From Blastococcus sp. CPCC 205250 (GTDB lineage: Bacteria; Actinomycetota; Actinomycetes; Mycobacteriales; Geodermatophilaceae), in NCBI RefSeq assembly GCF_019799925.1, contig NZ_JABGCG010000002.1, positions 558,001-622,000 of the forward strand: DNA of 64,000 nt. Direction: 5' to 3'. Made by a program: the position numbers and the translations under genes. Positions within the stretch are counted from its first letter, which is position 1, and every line of letters begins with the position of its first letter. The notes under the pieces were generated by a model, which saw nothing but the letters and a program-made list of their open reading frames with translations, did not search any database and was not told where the DNA came from. Positions 17,301-26,153 of the stretch are shown here, piece by piece.

Positions 17301-18541
17301 GCCGCCTCGCCCTCCGGTGCCCGGCGCAGCACCAGGCTGCTGTTGAACCCGCCGGAGCCGCGAGCGAGCACGACGACGGTGGAGAGCGGCTGGACGCGGG
17401 GCCGGCGCACCAGCTCCACGCCGGCGGGGACGTCGACCGGGTCGTCGAGGTGGGCGGTCCCGGGCACGATGCCGTCCCGCACGGCCAGCAACGCGGTCGC
17501 GACGTCCAGCGCCGAGCCGCCGGCCATCAGCCGCCCCGTGTAGGACGACGGGGCGCTCACGGGCACCGGCGTCGTCCGGCGACCGAACACCGCGCCGAGC
17601 GCCGCCAGCTCGAGCGCGTCCAGTCGCGGCGTCCCGGCGCCGTCGGCGACGACGAGGTCCACCTCGTCCGGGGCCACGCCGGCGTCGGCCAGCGAGAGCC
17701 GGATCGCCCGTGCGTACTGCGCGGGGTCCGGGGCCGGGTCCTCGTGGTGGTGGGCGTCGTGGGTGGCGCCGTAGCCGGCCACCTCGCCCCAGACCCGCCG
17801 CGCGCCCCGGGCCCGGGCCGCGGCCGGCTCCTCGAGCAGCAGGATCGCGCCGCCCTCGCCCACGACGTGCCCGGCGGCCCGCCGGGAGAACGGCGGCGCG
17901 GCGTCCTCCGGGCGGGTCGCGGTGGACAGCCGGCCGCTGGTGGCCTGGCACAGCAGCGCGTAGGGGCACATGCCGGCCTCCGTGCCGCCGGCCAGCACCG
18001 CCGGCGTCCCGCGGCGGACGACGCGCCGGGCCCAGCCGATGCTGTCCAGCCCTCCGGCGCCCTCGCTCACCACGACACCCGAGGGCCCCTTGTAGCCGTC
18101 GCGGATGGAGATCTGGCCCGTGCTCGCCGCGTAGAACCAGGCGATGGACTGGTAGGCGCCCACCGACCGCGGTCCCTTGGCCCACAGCCCCTGGATCTCG
18201 TGCTGGCTGAACTCGTTGCCGCCCGAGCCGGCCGCCAGGAAGACCGACGTGGCGTAGGCGTCCTCGGGCGCGGCGTACCCGGCGTCCTCGGCGGCCAGGG
18301 TGGCCGCGGCGAGGGACATCCACGTCCACCGGTCGGTCTGCACCATGAGCCGGGAGTCCACGTGGTCCTCGGGGCGGAAGTCGCGGACCTGCCCGGCGAG
18401 CGTGATGCCGTACGGCGTCGGGTCGAACCCCTCGATCGGCCCGATGGCGGACTCCTCGCGGAGGAGGGACGACCAGTGGGCCTCGGCGCCCACTCCGGTC
18501 GGCGCGACGACCCCCAGCCCGGTGACGAGCAGGCCGGTCAC
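17297..18541 (-). CDS. Type II PKS ketosynthase beta / chain length factor
   Basis: A 414-residue thiolase-fold protein paired with the KS-alpha gene. The active-site cysteine is missing: the equivalent segment is [12 protein letters not shown], where most chain length factors have SEQAGGLD, so the usual Gln is Gly at residue 161. Catalytic histidines are also gone ([11 protein letters not shown] in place of NAHGSGT). The protein dimerises with KS-alpha and sets polyketide chain length. The GTG start overlaps the KS-alpha stop (GTGA). An upstream extension in the same frame lies entirely inside KS-alpha and is rejected. Confidence 0.95.
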   Translation of the reverse strand: MTGLLVTGLGVVAPTGVGAEAHWSSLLREESAIGPIEGFDPTPYGITLAGQVRDFRPEDHVDSRLMVQTDRWTWMSLAAATLAAEDAGYAAPEDAYATSVFLAAGSGGNEFSQHEIQGLWAKGPRSVGAYQSIAWFYAASTGQISIRDGYKGPSGVVVSEGAGGLDSIGWARRVVRRGTPAVLAGGTEAGMCPYALLCQATSGRLSTATRPEDAAPPFSRRAAGHVVGEGGAILLLEEPAAARARGARRVWGEVAGYGATHDAHHHEDPAPDPAQYARAIRLSLADAGVAPDEVDLVVADGAGTPRLDALELAALGAVFGRRTTPVPVSAPSSYTGRLMAGGSALDVATALLAVRDGIVPGTAHLDDPVDVPAGVELVRRPRVQPLSTVVVLARGSGGFNSSLVLRRAPEGEAA

Positions 18542-19827
18542 GACGTCCGCCGCGAGGGGCGGGCCAGCACGATGGCCGACTGGAAGCCCCCGAAGCCGCT
18601 GCCGACGGACACGGCCACGTCGACCTTCTGCTCGCGGGCGGTGTTGGGGATGTAGTCGAGGTCGCACTCGGGGTCGGGCACCTCGTAGTTGGCCGTCGGC
18701 GGGAGCACCCCGCGCTGGAGGGCGAGCGCGGTCGCGGCGACCTCGATCGACCCGATGGCCCCCAGCGAGTGGCCGACCATCGACTTGATCGAGCTCATGG
18801 TCACCCGCTGCGCCGCGGGACCCAGGCTCAGCTTGACCGCGGCGGTCTCGTGCCGGTCGTTCTGCTTGGTCCCGGAGCCGTGGGCGTTGACGTAGCCCAC
18901 CTCGTCCGGGTCGGTGCGGCCCTGGTCCAGGGCCCGCGTGATGGCCTCGGCCATCTCGGTGCCGTCGGGACGCAGCCCGGTCATGTGGAAGGCGTTGCAG
19001 CGGTTGGCGTAGCCGGTGACCTCGCAGTAGATCTCCGCGTCCCGCCGTCGCGCGTGCTCGAGCTCCTCCAGCACCAGGACCGCCGCGCCCTCCCCCATGA
19101 CGAAGCCGTCCCGCCGGGCGTCGAAGGGCCTCGCCGCGTGCTCGGGATCGTCGTTGTTCCCCGTGGTGGCCCGGATCGTGTCGAAGCAGGCCATGGAGAT
19201 CGGCGAGATCGGGGCGTCGCTCGCGCCGGAGAGGACGACGTCGGCGTCGCCGTCCTCGATGAGCTGGCTGCCGTAGCCCACCGCGTCGATCCCGGACGTG
19301 CAGCCGGTGGAGACGACGGTGGCCGGCCCCTGCGCGCGGAAGCGGACGGCGAGCTCGGTGGCGCCGCAGCTGGGCACCAGCGCGTGGTGCAGGAAGCGCG
19401 AGGCGTAGCGCGGGTCGACCAGCCAGTGGGTGCCGGCGTCGCTCACCGCCACGTACTCCTGCTCCAGCCGCATGGTCGCCCCGACCGCGCTGCCGAGGGT
19501 CACCCCCACCCGCTCGGGGTCCGGGGCGTCGTCGGCGCCCGATCCCAGGGGCAGGCCGCTGTCGGCGACTGCCTCGTCGGCGGCCACCAACGCCATCTGC
19601 ACGAACCGGTCGTTGCGGTGCACCTCGTGGGCGGTCAGGCCCAGCCGCCGGCCGTCGAAGTCCACCTCGGCGGCCACCTGGGAGCGGAACCGGCCAGGGT
19701 CGAAGAACGTGATCCGCCGGGTCGCCGTCCGGCCCGCGGTGAGCATCTCCCAGAAGCCCTCCCGGCCCATGGAGCCGGGGGCCACCACGCCGATGCCGGT
19801 GACGACGACCCGGCGGCCGGGGCTCAC
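18538..19827 (-). CDS. Type II PKS ketosynthase alpha
   Basis: A 429-residue beta-ketoacyl synthase. The nucleophile Cys176 lies in [11 protein letters not shown], and both catalytic histidines are present in [11 protein letters not shown] and [11 protein letters not shown]. Overall features ([14 protein letters not shown] start, [16 protein letters not shown]) match KS-alpha subunits of actinobacterial aromatic PKSs, including the spore-pigment type. With KS-beta it condenses malonyl-ACP into a poly-beta-ketone. The GTG start overlaps the cupin stop (GTGA), so synthesis is coupled. Closest relatives by product cannot be judged without a search. Confidence 0.97.
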   Translation of the reverse strand: MSPGRRVVVTGIGVVAPGSMGREGFWEMLTAGRTATRRITFFDPGRFRSQVAAEVDFDGRRLGLTAHEVHRNDRFVQMALVAADEAVADSGLPLGSGADDAPDPERVGVTLGSAVGATMRLEQEYVAVSDAGTHWLVDPRYASRFLHHALVPSCGATELAVRFRAQGPATVVSTGCTSGIDAVGYGSQLIEDGDADVVLSGASDAPISPISMACFDTIRATTGNNDDPEHAARPFDARRDGFVMGEGAAVLVLEELEHARRRDAEIYCEVTGYANRCNAFHMTGLRPDGTEMAEAITRALDQGRTDPDEVGYVNAHGSGTKQNDRHETAAVKLSLGPAAQRVTMSSIKSMVGHSLGAIGSIEVAATALALQRGVLPPTANYEVPDPECDLDYIPNTAREQKVDVAVSVGSGFGGFQSAIVLARPSRRTS

Positions 19828-20246
19828 CGCGGGCCCGGCGTGGGCTCGGTGTCGACGTGCCCGAGCTCCGGCCGCGGGGCCAGCGGCCCGTTGCAGAACA
19901 CGAAGAACGCCGGGGTGTCCCCGTCGTTGACGATCCGGTGGCGGACGCCGATCGGGATGTGCACGGCGGACTCGGCGGTGAGCCGGCGGTCCTCGCCGTC
20001 CAGCGTGACCCGCACGTCCCCGCGCTGGCAGTAGAGGAACTCCTCGGAGTACGGGTGCCAGTGCTCGGTCACGACCTCGCCGGGCTCGAGCGTCAGCGTG
20101 CCCATGAACCCCGCGGTGCAGCCCACGCTCGCCGGCGAGAGCAGGACGCGGATGTCGCCACCGCGCCGGCGGTTGGGCGGGGTGTCGGCGCGCGACACCG
20201 TCGGGCCGACCCGCACCGCGCTCGGGGCGTGCTGGATGGTGGTCAT
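19824..20246 (-). CDS. Cupin-domain protein of the PKS operon (TcmJ/WhiE-II-like)
   Basis: A 140-residue single cupin. Motif 1 is [21 protein letters not shown] with candidate metal ligands His, His and Glu; motif 2 is [15 protein letters not shown]. Small cupins with this position next to KS-alpha occur in whiE spore-pigment and tetracenomycin clusters (WhiE ORFII, TcmJ), where they assist cyclisation. It is encoded directly before KS-alpha as in those clusters. Its ATG overlaps the acyltransferase-like stop (ATGA). Metal binding is inferred from the conserved residues. Confidence 0.9.
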   Translation of the reverse strand: MTTIQHAPSAVRVGPTVSRADTPPNRRRGGDIRVLLSPASVGCTAGFMGTLTLEPGEVVTEHWHPYSEEFLYCQRGDVRVTLDGEDRRLTAESAVHIPIGVRHRIVNDGDTPAFFVFCNGPLAPRPELGHVDTEPTPGPR

Positions 20247-21226
20247 GACTCTCCTCGGTCGGGGGCCGTCCCGGCGAGCGCCGGCCGGCATGCGGGAGCG
20301 AGCGGGAGGGCGGCGGCCAGGGGGGACGCCGGCCCGGTGGCCAGGTGCACCGGGAGGTCGGGGTGGACCTGCCGGACGAGGGGCCCCAGCAGGGGCGCGG
20401 CGCCGACCTCCACGACGCCGGCGGCTCCCGCGGCGACCAGCGCGCGGGACGTCTCCTCCCAGCGGATCGGCGTGGTCAGCTGGGCGTCCAGGCAGCGGGC
20501 CAGCCGCGCGGGGTCCCGGGTGGGCACGGGATCGGCGTTCGGCACCACGGGGACGTCGGGCGCGGACCAGTCGAGCTCGGCCAGGGCCCGGGCCAGGTGG
20601 TCGGCCACCGGCCGGGCCAGCGGCCCGTGACAGGCGGCCCGGCGGGGGAGGCGGACCATGTCCAGCCCCGCTCCCAGCACGGTCCACCGGGCGCGGGCCA
20701 GCTCCTCGCGGTCCCCGGCGAGGACCACCCGGACCGGGCTGTCGATGCACGCGACGACCAGCTCCCCCGGGCCCTCCGAGCGGGACACGGCGGTACGGGC
20801 GACCGCGGCGGCGCCCGGACCGATGACGGCGGCCAGGCCGGCGCACGACGGGCGGGGCGCCAGCGCCATCAGGTCGGCCCGCCACAGGACCAGTTCCACC
20901 ACCTGCTCGAGCTCCAGGGCGCCGGCGGCGACGAGAGCGCCGTACTCCCCGACCCCGTACCCGGCGATGGCCACCGGGCGCAGGCCGCGTGCGGCGAGGC
21001 TGGCGTAGGCGGCCACCCCGGTGGCCACCACCGCGAGGTCCGCGGCCTCCTCGTCGACGAGCGCGCGCGGGTCCCGCCACCAGGCCGCGACGTCCCGCCC
21101 GAGCACCGCGGAGACCCGGGCCAGCACCTCGGCGGCCACCGGGTCGAGCAGCCAGGGGTCGGCCATGCCGGGGAGGGCGCCGTCCTCGCCCGGCAGGACG
21201 ACGGCCACTCCCGGGACGGCGGTCAC
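20243..21226 (-). CDS. Malonyltransferase-like protein lacking the catalytic serine
   Basis: A 327-residue FabD/AT-fold protein. The nucleophile motif GHSxGE is replaced by GYGVGEY, so Ser becomes Gly91; the oxyanion loop PGQGSQ near the start is PGEDGA, so that Gln is lost as well. His200 (AACHGPL) and Arg116 (WRAD) are kept at the expected spacing. It is therefore predicted not to form an acyl-enzyme. It may bind malonyl-CoA or ACP, act as a scaffold, or be a relic; the frame is intact and coupled on both sides (GTGA before, ATGA after), which speaks against simple decay. Most type II PKSs borrow FabD from fatty-acid synthesis, so an operon copy is itself unusual. Confidence 0.85.
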   Translation of the reverse strand: MTAVPGVAVVLPGEDGALPGMADPWLLDPVAAEVLARVSAVLGRDVAAWWRDPRALVDEEAADLAVVATGVAAYASLAARGLRPVAIAGYGVGEYGALVAAGALELEQVVELVLWRADLMALAPRPSCAGLAAVIGPGAAAVARTAVSRSEGPGELVVACIDSPVRVVLAGDREELARARWTVLGAGLDMVRLPRRAACHGPLARPVADHLARALAELDWSAPDVPVVPNADPVPTRDPARLARCLDAQLTTPIRWEETSRALVAAGAAGVVEVGAAPLLGPLVRQVHPDLPVHLATGPASPLAAALPLAPACRPALAGTAPDRGES

Positions 21227-21732
21227 GTCCCCTTCCCCGCCGCCCTGGCGGCGGCCTCGACCTTGTCCTTGATGACGGACATCTGGATCTTCGAGTTGGC
21301 GTTGATCCGCTCGGTCATGCCCGCCGTGTCCACCGGCGCCTCGGGGCGCATCCGGAAGTCCTGCACCCACCGCATGCGGGTGCCGCTGCCCTCCGGGGCG
21401 TAGGTCCACCGGATGTGCATGAACTCGAAGGGGCCGGGCTCGAGGCGGCGGGCCACGACCTCGTGGGCGGCCTCGTCGAGGGTGCGCTCGGACACCCAGC
21501 TCCAGACCCGCCCCGACTCGTCGGGGACCATCGTGAGCCGGAAGCGGTAGGTCGACCCGTACTGCGCCAGGATCTCGACCTCGCGGTACTCGGTGAACAG
21601 GTCCGGCCACGAGGCCAGGTCGTTGGTCATCCGCCACACGTGGTCGATGTCGGCGTCGATGACGATCGAGTTGTCGGTGTGCCCGATCGTGGGGCGCTCC
21701 TGCGTGAGGTCGGTCTGCTCGATGGTGCTCAT
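21223..21732 (-). CDS. SRPBCC polyketide cyclase/aromatase
   Basis: A 169-residue START-fold protein of the polyketide cyclase/dehydrase family, resembling WhiE ORFVI and the monodomain aromatase/cyclases. Recognisable parts are NSIVIDADIDHVWRMTNDLA at the start, WPDLFTEYREVEIL, and the C-terminal helix ERINANSKIQMSVIKDKVE. It should bind the nascent poly-ketone and direct first-ring closure and aromatisation. GAGAGGAA precedes the ATG by about 6 bases. The ACP end of the upstream gene lies 38 bases away; the next gene overlaps by GTGA. Confidence 0.92.
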   Translation of the reverse strand: MSTIEQTDLTQERPTIGHTDNSIVIDADIDHVWRMTNDLASWPDLFTEYREVEILAQYGSTYRFRLTMVPDESGRVWSWVSERTLDEAAHEVVARRLEPGPFEFMHIRWTYAPEGSGTRMRWVQDFRMRPEAPVDTAGMTERINANSKIQMSVIKDKVEAAARAAGKGT

Positions 21733-21770
21733 CGCGGTTCCTCTCCTCGGGATCGGCCGGCGGGCGGCGC

Positions 21771-22031
21771 TCAGGCCATCCCGGCCGAGTCGGTGGCCCC
21801 GGTGACGGTCGCGACGATCTCGCCGAACGTGTAGCGGTCGGGGCTGTCGTCGGGCATCTCGGCGCCGTAGCGGTCCTGCAGCTCGGTCTGCATCGACAGG
21901 AAGGCCAGGGAGTCCAGGCCGATGTCGGAGAACCGGGCGTCCGGGTCGGTCGTGCGCGCCGTCGGCGACAGTCCTGCCTTCTGGGTGAGCAGGTCCATGA
22001 GGTCGTCGATGGTGAACGACGGGTCGGGCAT
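21771..22031 (-). other. ACP segment with its own internal start site
   Basis: The last 86 codons of the biotin carboxylase frame encode a full ACP (helix I IDDLMDLL, attachment Ser41 of this segment in GLDSL, helix III FGEIVATV). AGGAGAGG ends about 9 bases before an in-frame ATG at 22031, a good internal ribosome-binding site. Free ACP may thus be made in addition to, or instead of, the fusion; type II PKSs normally need ACP in excess. Confidence 0.7.
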
Positions 22032-23516
22032 GGGACTGGTCCTCTCCTGAGGGGGACGGACCGGCGCCGGAGGGTCCGGCGTCGGGGGACGGACGAGCTG
22101 GAGCGGGCCCCGGGCTGCGGGCACGGCGAGCCCCGGGTCCTCGGCGAGGGAGGCGGTACGGGCGATGAGCTCGGGCATGGCCCGGTCCAGGAACTGGACG
22201 TCGTGCCGGTCGGCGATCACGTCCGGGTGCCGCAGGAGGGCCCGGTGCAGCGCGACGGTGGTGTGCAGCCCGGGGCCCTCGACCCGCAGTTCGGCCAGGG
22301 CGCGGTCCATCCGGCGGATCGCCTGGTCGCGGTCGGGTGCCCAGACGACGAGCTTGCCGAGCAGGGAGTCGTAGTGCGGGCTGACCTGGTCCCCCTGGCG
22401 GTAGCCGGTGTCGAACCGGGTCCAGGGGCCGTCGGGGACCTGCAGGACGTCGAGCCGCCCCGGCGCCGGCGCGAAGTCGCGGGCCGGGTCCTCCGCGTTG
22501 ATCCGGCACTCGATCGCCGCCCCCCGGGGGACGACGTCCTCCTGGCGGACCTGCAGCCGGCGGCCGTCGGCCACCAGGATCTGCTCGCGGACCAGGTCGA
22601 TGCCGGTGAGCAGCTCGGTGACGGGGTGCTCCACCTGGATGCGGGCGTTCATCTCCATGAAGTAGGCGCGGCCCGCGGCGTCGACGAGGAACTCCATGGT
22701 CCCCGCGCCGGTGTAGCCGACAGACAGCGCGCCGTGCACCGCCATCGCCCCGAGCCCGGCGCGCTGGACGGCCGGGAGGTGACCGGCCGGGCCCTCCTCG
22801 AGCAGCTTCTGGTGCCGGCGCTGCAGCGAGCAGTCGCGCTCCCCGAGGAAGACCCCGTTGCCGTGGGCGTCGCAGAGGACCTGGACCTCGACGTGCCGGG
22901 CCGAGGGGAGGAACCGCTCGACGTAGACGGCGGGGTCCCGGAAGACGGCGCGGGCGGTCGCGCGGGTGCTGGCGAAGGCGGTCGCGAAGTCGGCGGAGCG
23001 GCCCACCACGGTCATCCCGCGGCCGCCGCCGCCGGCCACGGCCTTGATGATCACCGGGTAGCCGATCCGGTCGGCGATCGCGCGGCCCTCCTCCGCGGTA
23101 CGCACCGGCTCGACCACGCCGGGCAGCAGCGGCAGGCCGGCGTCGGCCATCAGCCGGCGCGCCGTCGCCTTGTTGCCCATCTGCTGCATGACCTCCGGCG
23201 GCGGGCCGACGAAGGTGAGCCCCTCGGCCGCGCAGATCTCCGCGAAGTCCGGGTCCTCGGAGAGGAACCCGTACCCGGGGTGCACCGCGTCGGCGCCGGT
23301 GCGCAGCGCCGCCTCCACGATGTTGGGCACGTGCAGGTAGCTGCACCGCGGGGCCGCCGGCCCGATGTGCACGGCCTCGTCCGCCAGGGCGACGACCGCG
23401 GAGTCGCGGTCGGAGGTCGAGTGGACGGCGACCACCTCGATGCCGAGCTCCCGGCAGGCCCGGGCGATGCGCACGGCGATCTCGCCGCGGTTGGCGATGA
23501 GCAGGCGGCTGATCAC
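21771..23516 (-). CDS. accC: Biotin carboxylase fused in frame to an acyl carrier protein
   Basis: One open frame of 581 residues without a stop between two domains. Residues 1-450 are a complete biotin carboxylase (AccC): LLIANRGEIAVRI, the ATP-grasp loop GGGGRGM near 162-168, and EMNARIQVEHPVTE near 285-298. A Pro-rich linker (about 455-494, with RPPTPDPPAPVRPP) leads to a type II ACP with phosphopantetheine Ser536 in IGLDSLAF. It carboxylates biotin on AccB and may carry the malonyl chain on the same polypeptide. The ACP could also be made alone from an internal ATG at 22031. The GTG start overlaps the AccB stop (GTGA). Confidence 0.88.
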   Translation of the reverse strand: MISRLLIANRGEIAVRIARACRELGIEVVAVHSTSDRDSAVVALADEAVHIGPAAPRCSYLHVPNIVEAALRTGADAVHPGYGFLSEDPDFAEICAAEGLTFVGPPPEVMQQMGNKATARRLMADAGLPLLPGVVEPVRTAEEGRAIADRIGYPVIIKAVAGGGGRGMTVVGRSADFATAFASTRATARAVFRDPAVYVERFLPSARHVEVQVLCDAHGNGVFLGERDCSLQRRHQKLLEEGPAGHLPAVQRAGLGAMAVHGALSVGYTGAGTMEFLVDAAGRAYFMEMNARIQVEHPVTELLTGIDLVREQILVADGRRLQVRQEDVVPRGAAIECRINAEDPARDFAPAPGRLDVLQVPDGPWTRFDTGYRQGDQVSPHYDSLLGKLVVWAPDRDQAIRRMDRALAELRVEGPGLHTTVALHRALLRHPDVIADRHDVQFLDRAMPELIARTASLAEDPGLAVPAARGPLQLVRPPTPDPPAPVRPPQERTSPMPDPSFTIDDLMDLLTQKAGLSPTARTTDPDARFSDIGLDSLAFLSMQTELQDRYGAEMPDDSPDRYTFGEIVATVTGATDSAGMA

Positions 23517-24052
23517 CGCGGCCGTCCCGGGGACGACAGCAGCATGAGGACCTGGTCGTACTCCACCGAGGTGGCGTCGGCCACGCGCACCTCGGCCACC
23601 ACCCCGCCCTCGTCGGCGACGATGGGGTTCATCAGCTTCATCGCCTCGACGATCCCGAGGGTCTGGCCCGCCTCGACCTCGTCGCCCTCGCGGACGAAGG
23701 GGTCGGCCTCCGGCGACGGGGCCGCGTAGAACGTGCCGACGAGTGGCGCGCGGACGGCGGTCGTGCCCTCGGGCACCTCCGGGACCTCGGCCGGGCCGGC
23801 GTCCGGAGCCGGAGCGGCGACCGGGGCTCCGGACGCGGCCGGGACCGGGACGGCGTCGCCGGGCGCCCACTCGATCTCGATCGCGCGGTCCCCGCTGCGC
23901 ACGGTCAGCCGCCGCAACGCGCCCGGCAGCGCGCGGGCGAGCTCGACGACCTCGTCGCGCAGTGCTCCGGCGGGGTCCCCCGGCGGCTGGGCGGCGCCCG
24001 CCTCCGGGGCTCGCGGCTCCGTGGTCCTCGGCGTCAGCTCGGTCGGGTGCAC
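23513..24052 (-). CDS. accB: Acetyl-CoA carboxylase biotin carboxyl carrier protein
   Basis: A 179-residue AccB. The C-terminal biotinyl domain carries EAMKLMN with the biotin-accepting Lys139; the thumb stretch GTFYAAPSPEADPFV is the AccB type found in dissociated bacterial enzymes, not the fused AccA of most actinobacteria. An Ala/Pro-rich hinge (65-97) links it to the N-terminal part. It shuttles carboxybiotin between the AccC domain and AccDA to make malonyl-CoA. The GTG start lies one base after the AccDA stop, and its own stop overlaps AccC. Confidence 0.93.
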   Translation of the reverse strand: MHPTELTPRTTEPRAPEAGAAQPPGDPAGALRDEVVELARALPGALRRLTVRSGDRAIEIEWAPGDAVPVPAASGAPVAAPAPDAGPAEVPEVPEGTTAVRAPLVGTFYAAPSPEADPFVREGDEVEAGQTLGIVEAMKLMNPIVADEGGVVAEVRVADATSVEYDQVLMLLSSPGRPR

Positions 24053-24053
24053 G

Positions 24054-25790
24054 TCAGCTCTCCCAGGGGACCACGGTCGGGACGGCTCGGAGGGCCTGGT
24101 CGTCCCCGCCGATGCGGGACAGCCGGCGGGCCCGGGAGGCGAGCAGCTCGGCAGCGTCGAGCCCGGACAGCTGGTCCAGCTGGCGGAGCAGCGCCTCGCG
24201 GAGGGCCTGCGCGGCCGCGTCCGGGTCGGTGTGGGCGCCGCCCGGGGGTTCGGGGACGACGGCGTCGGCGATGCCGGCGTCGTACAGGTGTGCCGCGCCC
24301 AGCCGCATGGCGCGGGCCGCGGTGGGGGCCGCCGTCGCGGTGCGCCAGAGGATGGCGGCGCAGCCCTCGGGGCTGATCACCGACAGGTAGGCGTTCTCCA
24401 GGACGAGCAGCCGGTCGGAGGTGCACAGCGCCAGCGCGCCGCCGCTGCCGCCCTCGCCGGTCACGACCGCCACGACGGGCACCCGCAGCCGGCTGCTCCG
24501 CTGGATGATCTCGGCGATGGCGTGGGACTGGCCGTGTTCCTCGGCCTCGGGGCCGGGATGGGCGCCGGGGGTGTCCACGAGCGTCACCACCGGCAGGCCG
24601 AAGGTCTCCGCGTGCCCGAGCAGGCGCGCCGCCTTGCGGTAGCCCTCCGGGTGGGGCATCCCGAAGGCGCGGGCGACCCGCTCGCGCACCGTGTGCCCCT
24701 TCTCGTGGCCGATCACCACGACCGTGCGGCCGCCCAGCGAGGCGACGCCTCCGACGACGGCGGGGTCGTCGGCGAAGGCACGGTCGCCGTGCAGCTCGAC
24801 GAAGTCGTCGAACGCGGACCGCAGGTAGTCGAGTGTCGTCGGCCGGTCGACCTCCCGGGCCCGCTGCACGACGTCCCACGGGTCGAGGTCCGGCCGCGGC
24901 CGCGACGGCGTGGGCAGGGGTGGGGGCGGGGCCGGCCAGGCCTGGGCCGTGGGAGCCGGCCCGTGGTGGAGCGCCAGCAGCCGGGTGAGCAGGGGCCGCA
25001 GCTCCGCCCTGCTCTCGACCCGGTCGACCAGTCCGTGGCCGAGCAGGAACTCGGCGGTCTGGAAGTCGCGGGGGAGCTCGGCCCGGATCGTCTCCTGCAC
25101 CACGCGCGGGCCGGCGAAGCCGACGTGCGCCCCCCGCTCGGCCACGAGGACCGAGGCCAGGGTGGCGAAGGAGGCGGAGACCCCGCCGTAGGTCGGGTCG
25201 GTGAGCACGCAGACGCTGAGCAGGCCGGCCTCGCGCAGCCGGGCGAAGGCGGCGCTGGTCCGGGCCATCTGGAACAGCGAGAAGACACCCTCCTGCATGC
25301 GGGCGCCCCCGCTGGCGCAGACGGTGACCAGCGGCAGTCCGCGCTCCAGCGCGAGGTCGGCCGCCGCGCTCACGCGCCGGCCGACCTCCACGCCCATGCT
25401 GCCCCCGAGGAAGCCGAAGTCCATGACGGCCACGACGGTGCCGGTCCCGCCGATCGCCGCCGTGCCGACGACGACCGCCTCCGACTCGCCCGAGCGCCGC
25501 GCGGCCTCCTGAAGCCGGTCGGCGTAGTCGCGCAGGTCGGCGAAGGACAGCGGGTTGCGCGGGCCGGGGGCGAAGGTGCTCTCGGTGAAGCTCCCGGCGT
25601 CGACCAGCAGCGCGATCCGCGCCCGGGCGCTCAGCCGGAGGTGGTGATCGCACTCGGGACAGACGCGCAGGTTCCGGTCGAGCCGTTTCCGGTAGAGCAG
25701 CCAGCCGCACGCCGGGCAGGAGATCCAGCCGGCGTGGTCAGCCGGGTGGCGGGCGGGGGCCGGTGCTGTCGTCGTCGACGAGGTGGACAT
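24054..25790 (-). CDS. accDA: Acetyl-CoA carboxylase carboxyltransferase, fused beta and alpha subunits
   Basis: A 578-residue fusion of AccD (about 1-275) and AccA (about 300-570). The AccD zinc ribbon is intact (C25, C28, C44, C47: CPAC...CPEC), followed by the crotonase-fold GGARMQEG and LTDPTYGGVSASFA. The AccA part has ELHGDRAFADDPAVVGG, LVDTPGAHPGPEAEEHGQ and TGEGGSGGALAL, and a linker rich in Pro joins them. It transfers CO2 from carboxybiotin to acetyl-CoA. Its place as second gene suggests the operon provides its own malonyl-CoA for the PKS. GAGAAGGACGCG precedes the ATG. Confidence 0.94.
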   Translation of the reverse strand: MSTSSTTTAPAPARHPADHAGWISCPACGWLLYRKRLDRNLRVCPECDHHLRLSARARIALLVDAGSFTESTFAPGPRNPLSFADLRDYADRLQEAARRSGESEAVVVGTAAIGGTGTVVAVMDFGFLGGSMGVEVGRRVSAAADLALERGLPLVTVCASGGARMQEGVFSLFQMARTSAAFARLREAGLLSVCVLTDPTYGGVSASFATLASVLVAERGAHVGFAGPRVVQETIRAELPRDFQTAEFLLGHGLVDRVESRAELRPLLTRLLALHHGPAPTAQAWPAPPPPLPTPSRPRPDLDPWDVVQRAREVDRPTTLDYLRSAFDDFVELHGDRAFADDPAVVGGVASLGGRTVVVIGHEKGHTVRERVARAFGMPHPEGYRKAARLLGHAETFGLPVVTLVDTPGAHPGPEAEEHGQSHAIAEIIQRSSRLRVPVVAVVTGEGGSGGALALCTSDRLLVLENAYLSVISPEGCAAILWRTATAAPTAARAMRLGAAHLYDAGIADAVVPEPPGGAHTDPDAAAQALREALLRQLDQLSGLDAAELLASRARRLSRIGGDDQALRAVPTVVPWES

Positions 25791-25826
25791 CGCGTCCTTC
25801 TCCGAGGGATGGGTGGGCCGGAGGCC

Positions 25827-26153
25827 TCACTCGGGCTGAGCCGTCCAGTGGTAGAAGCGCTCCGCCATGGCGTCCTGCGGCGAGCGCCAGTCGGCTGCGT
25901 AGGCCTCGATGTAGGGGCGCAGGTCCTCGCTGACCGAGCGGAAAGCGGGCAGCGACTGGGCGATCCGCATGGCCTCGGGAGCCGGGCGGTCGAAGTCGAT
26001 CAGGTGGACGTAGAGCCCCCGGAACCGGAACAGCGACCGCTGCCGGACGCCGATCTCGTGGGGCATGGACGTCGCGTCGTACCGCCCGAAGACCGCGGCG
26101 ACGTCGTCGGCGTCGTCCGGGGCCATCCTCGCGATGATCATCGACTGGTGCAC
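25827..26153 (-). CDS. TcmI-type polyketide cyclase, first gene of the PKS operon
   Basis: A 108-residue single-domain cyclase with the family marks MIIARMAPDDADDVAAVFGRYD, GVRQRSLFRFRGLYVHLIDF and a C-terminal DAMAERFYHW. It matches the length of TcmI and WhiE ORFVII, which close later rings of aromatic polyketides. It is also related to both halves of the doubled cyclase at 12288. The GTG start at 26153 has GGAGG 4-5 bases upstream; an internal ATG at 26141 has worse spacing. The gene heads the operon, with 36 bases to AccDA. Confidence 0.93.
   Translation of the reverse strand: MHQSMIIARMAPDDADDVAAVFGRYDATSMPHEIGVRQRSLFRFRGLYVHLIDFDRPAPEAMRIAQSLPAFRSVSEDLRPYIEAYAADWRSPQDAMAERFYHWTAQPE

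Noticed and set aside
14487..18329. One 1280-residue protein starting inside the KS-beta region
   Set aside because: The first 343 codons are a shifted reading of KS-beta. The ABM-FAD protein starts at 17300 with an ATGA overlap, so the extension is not real.
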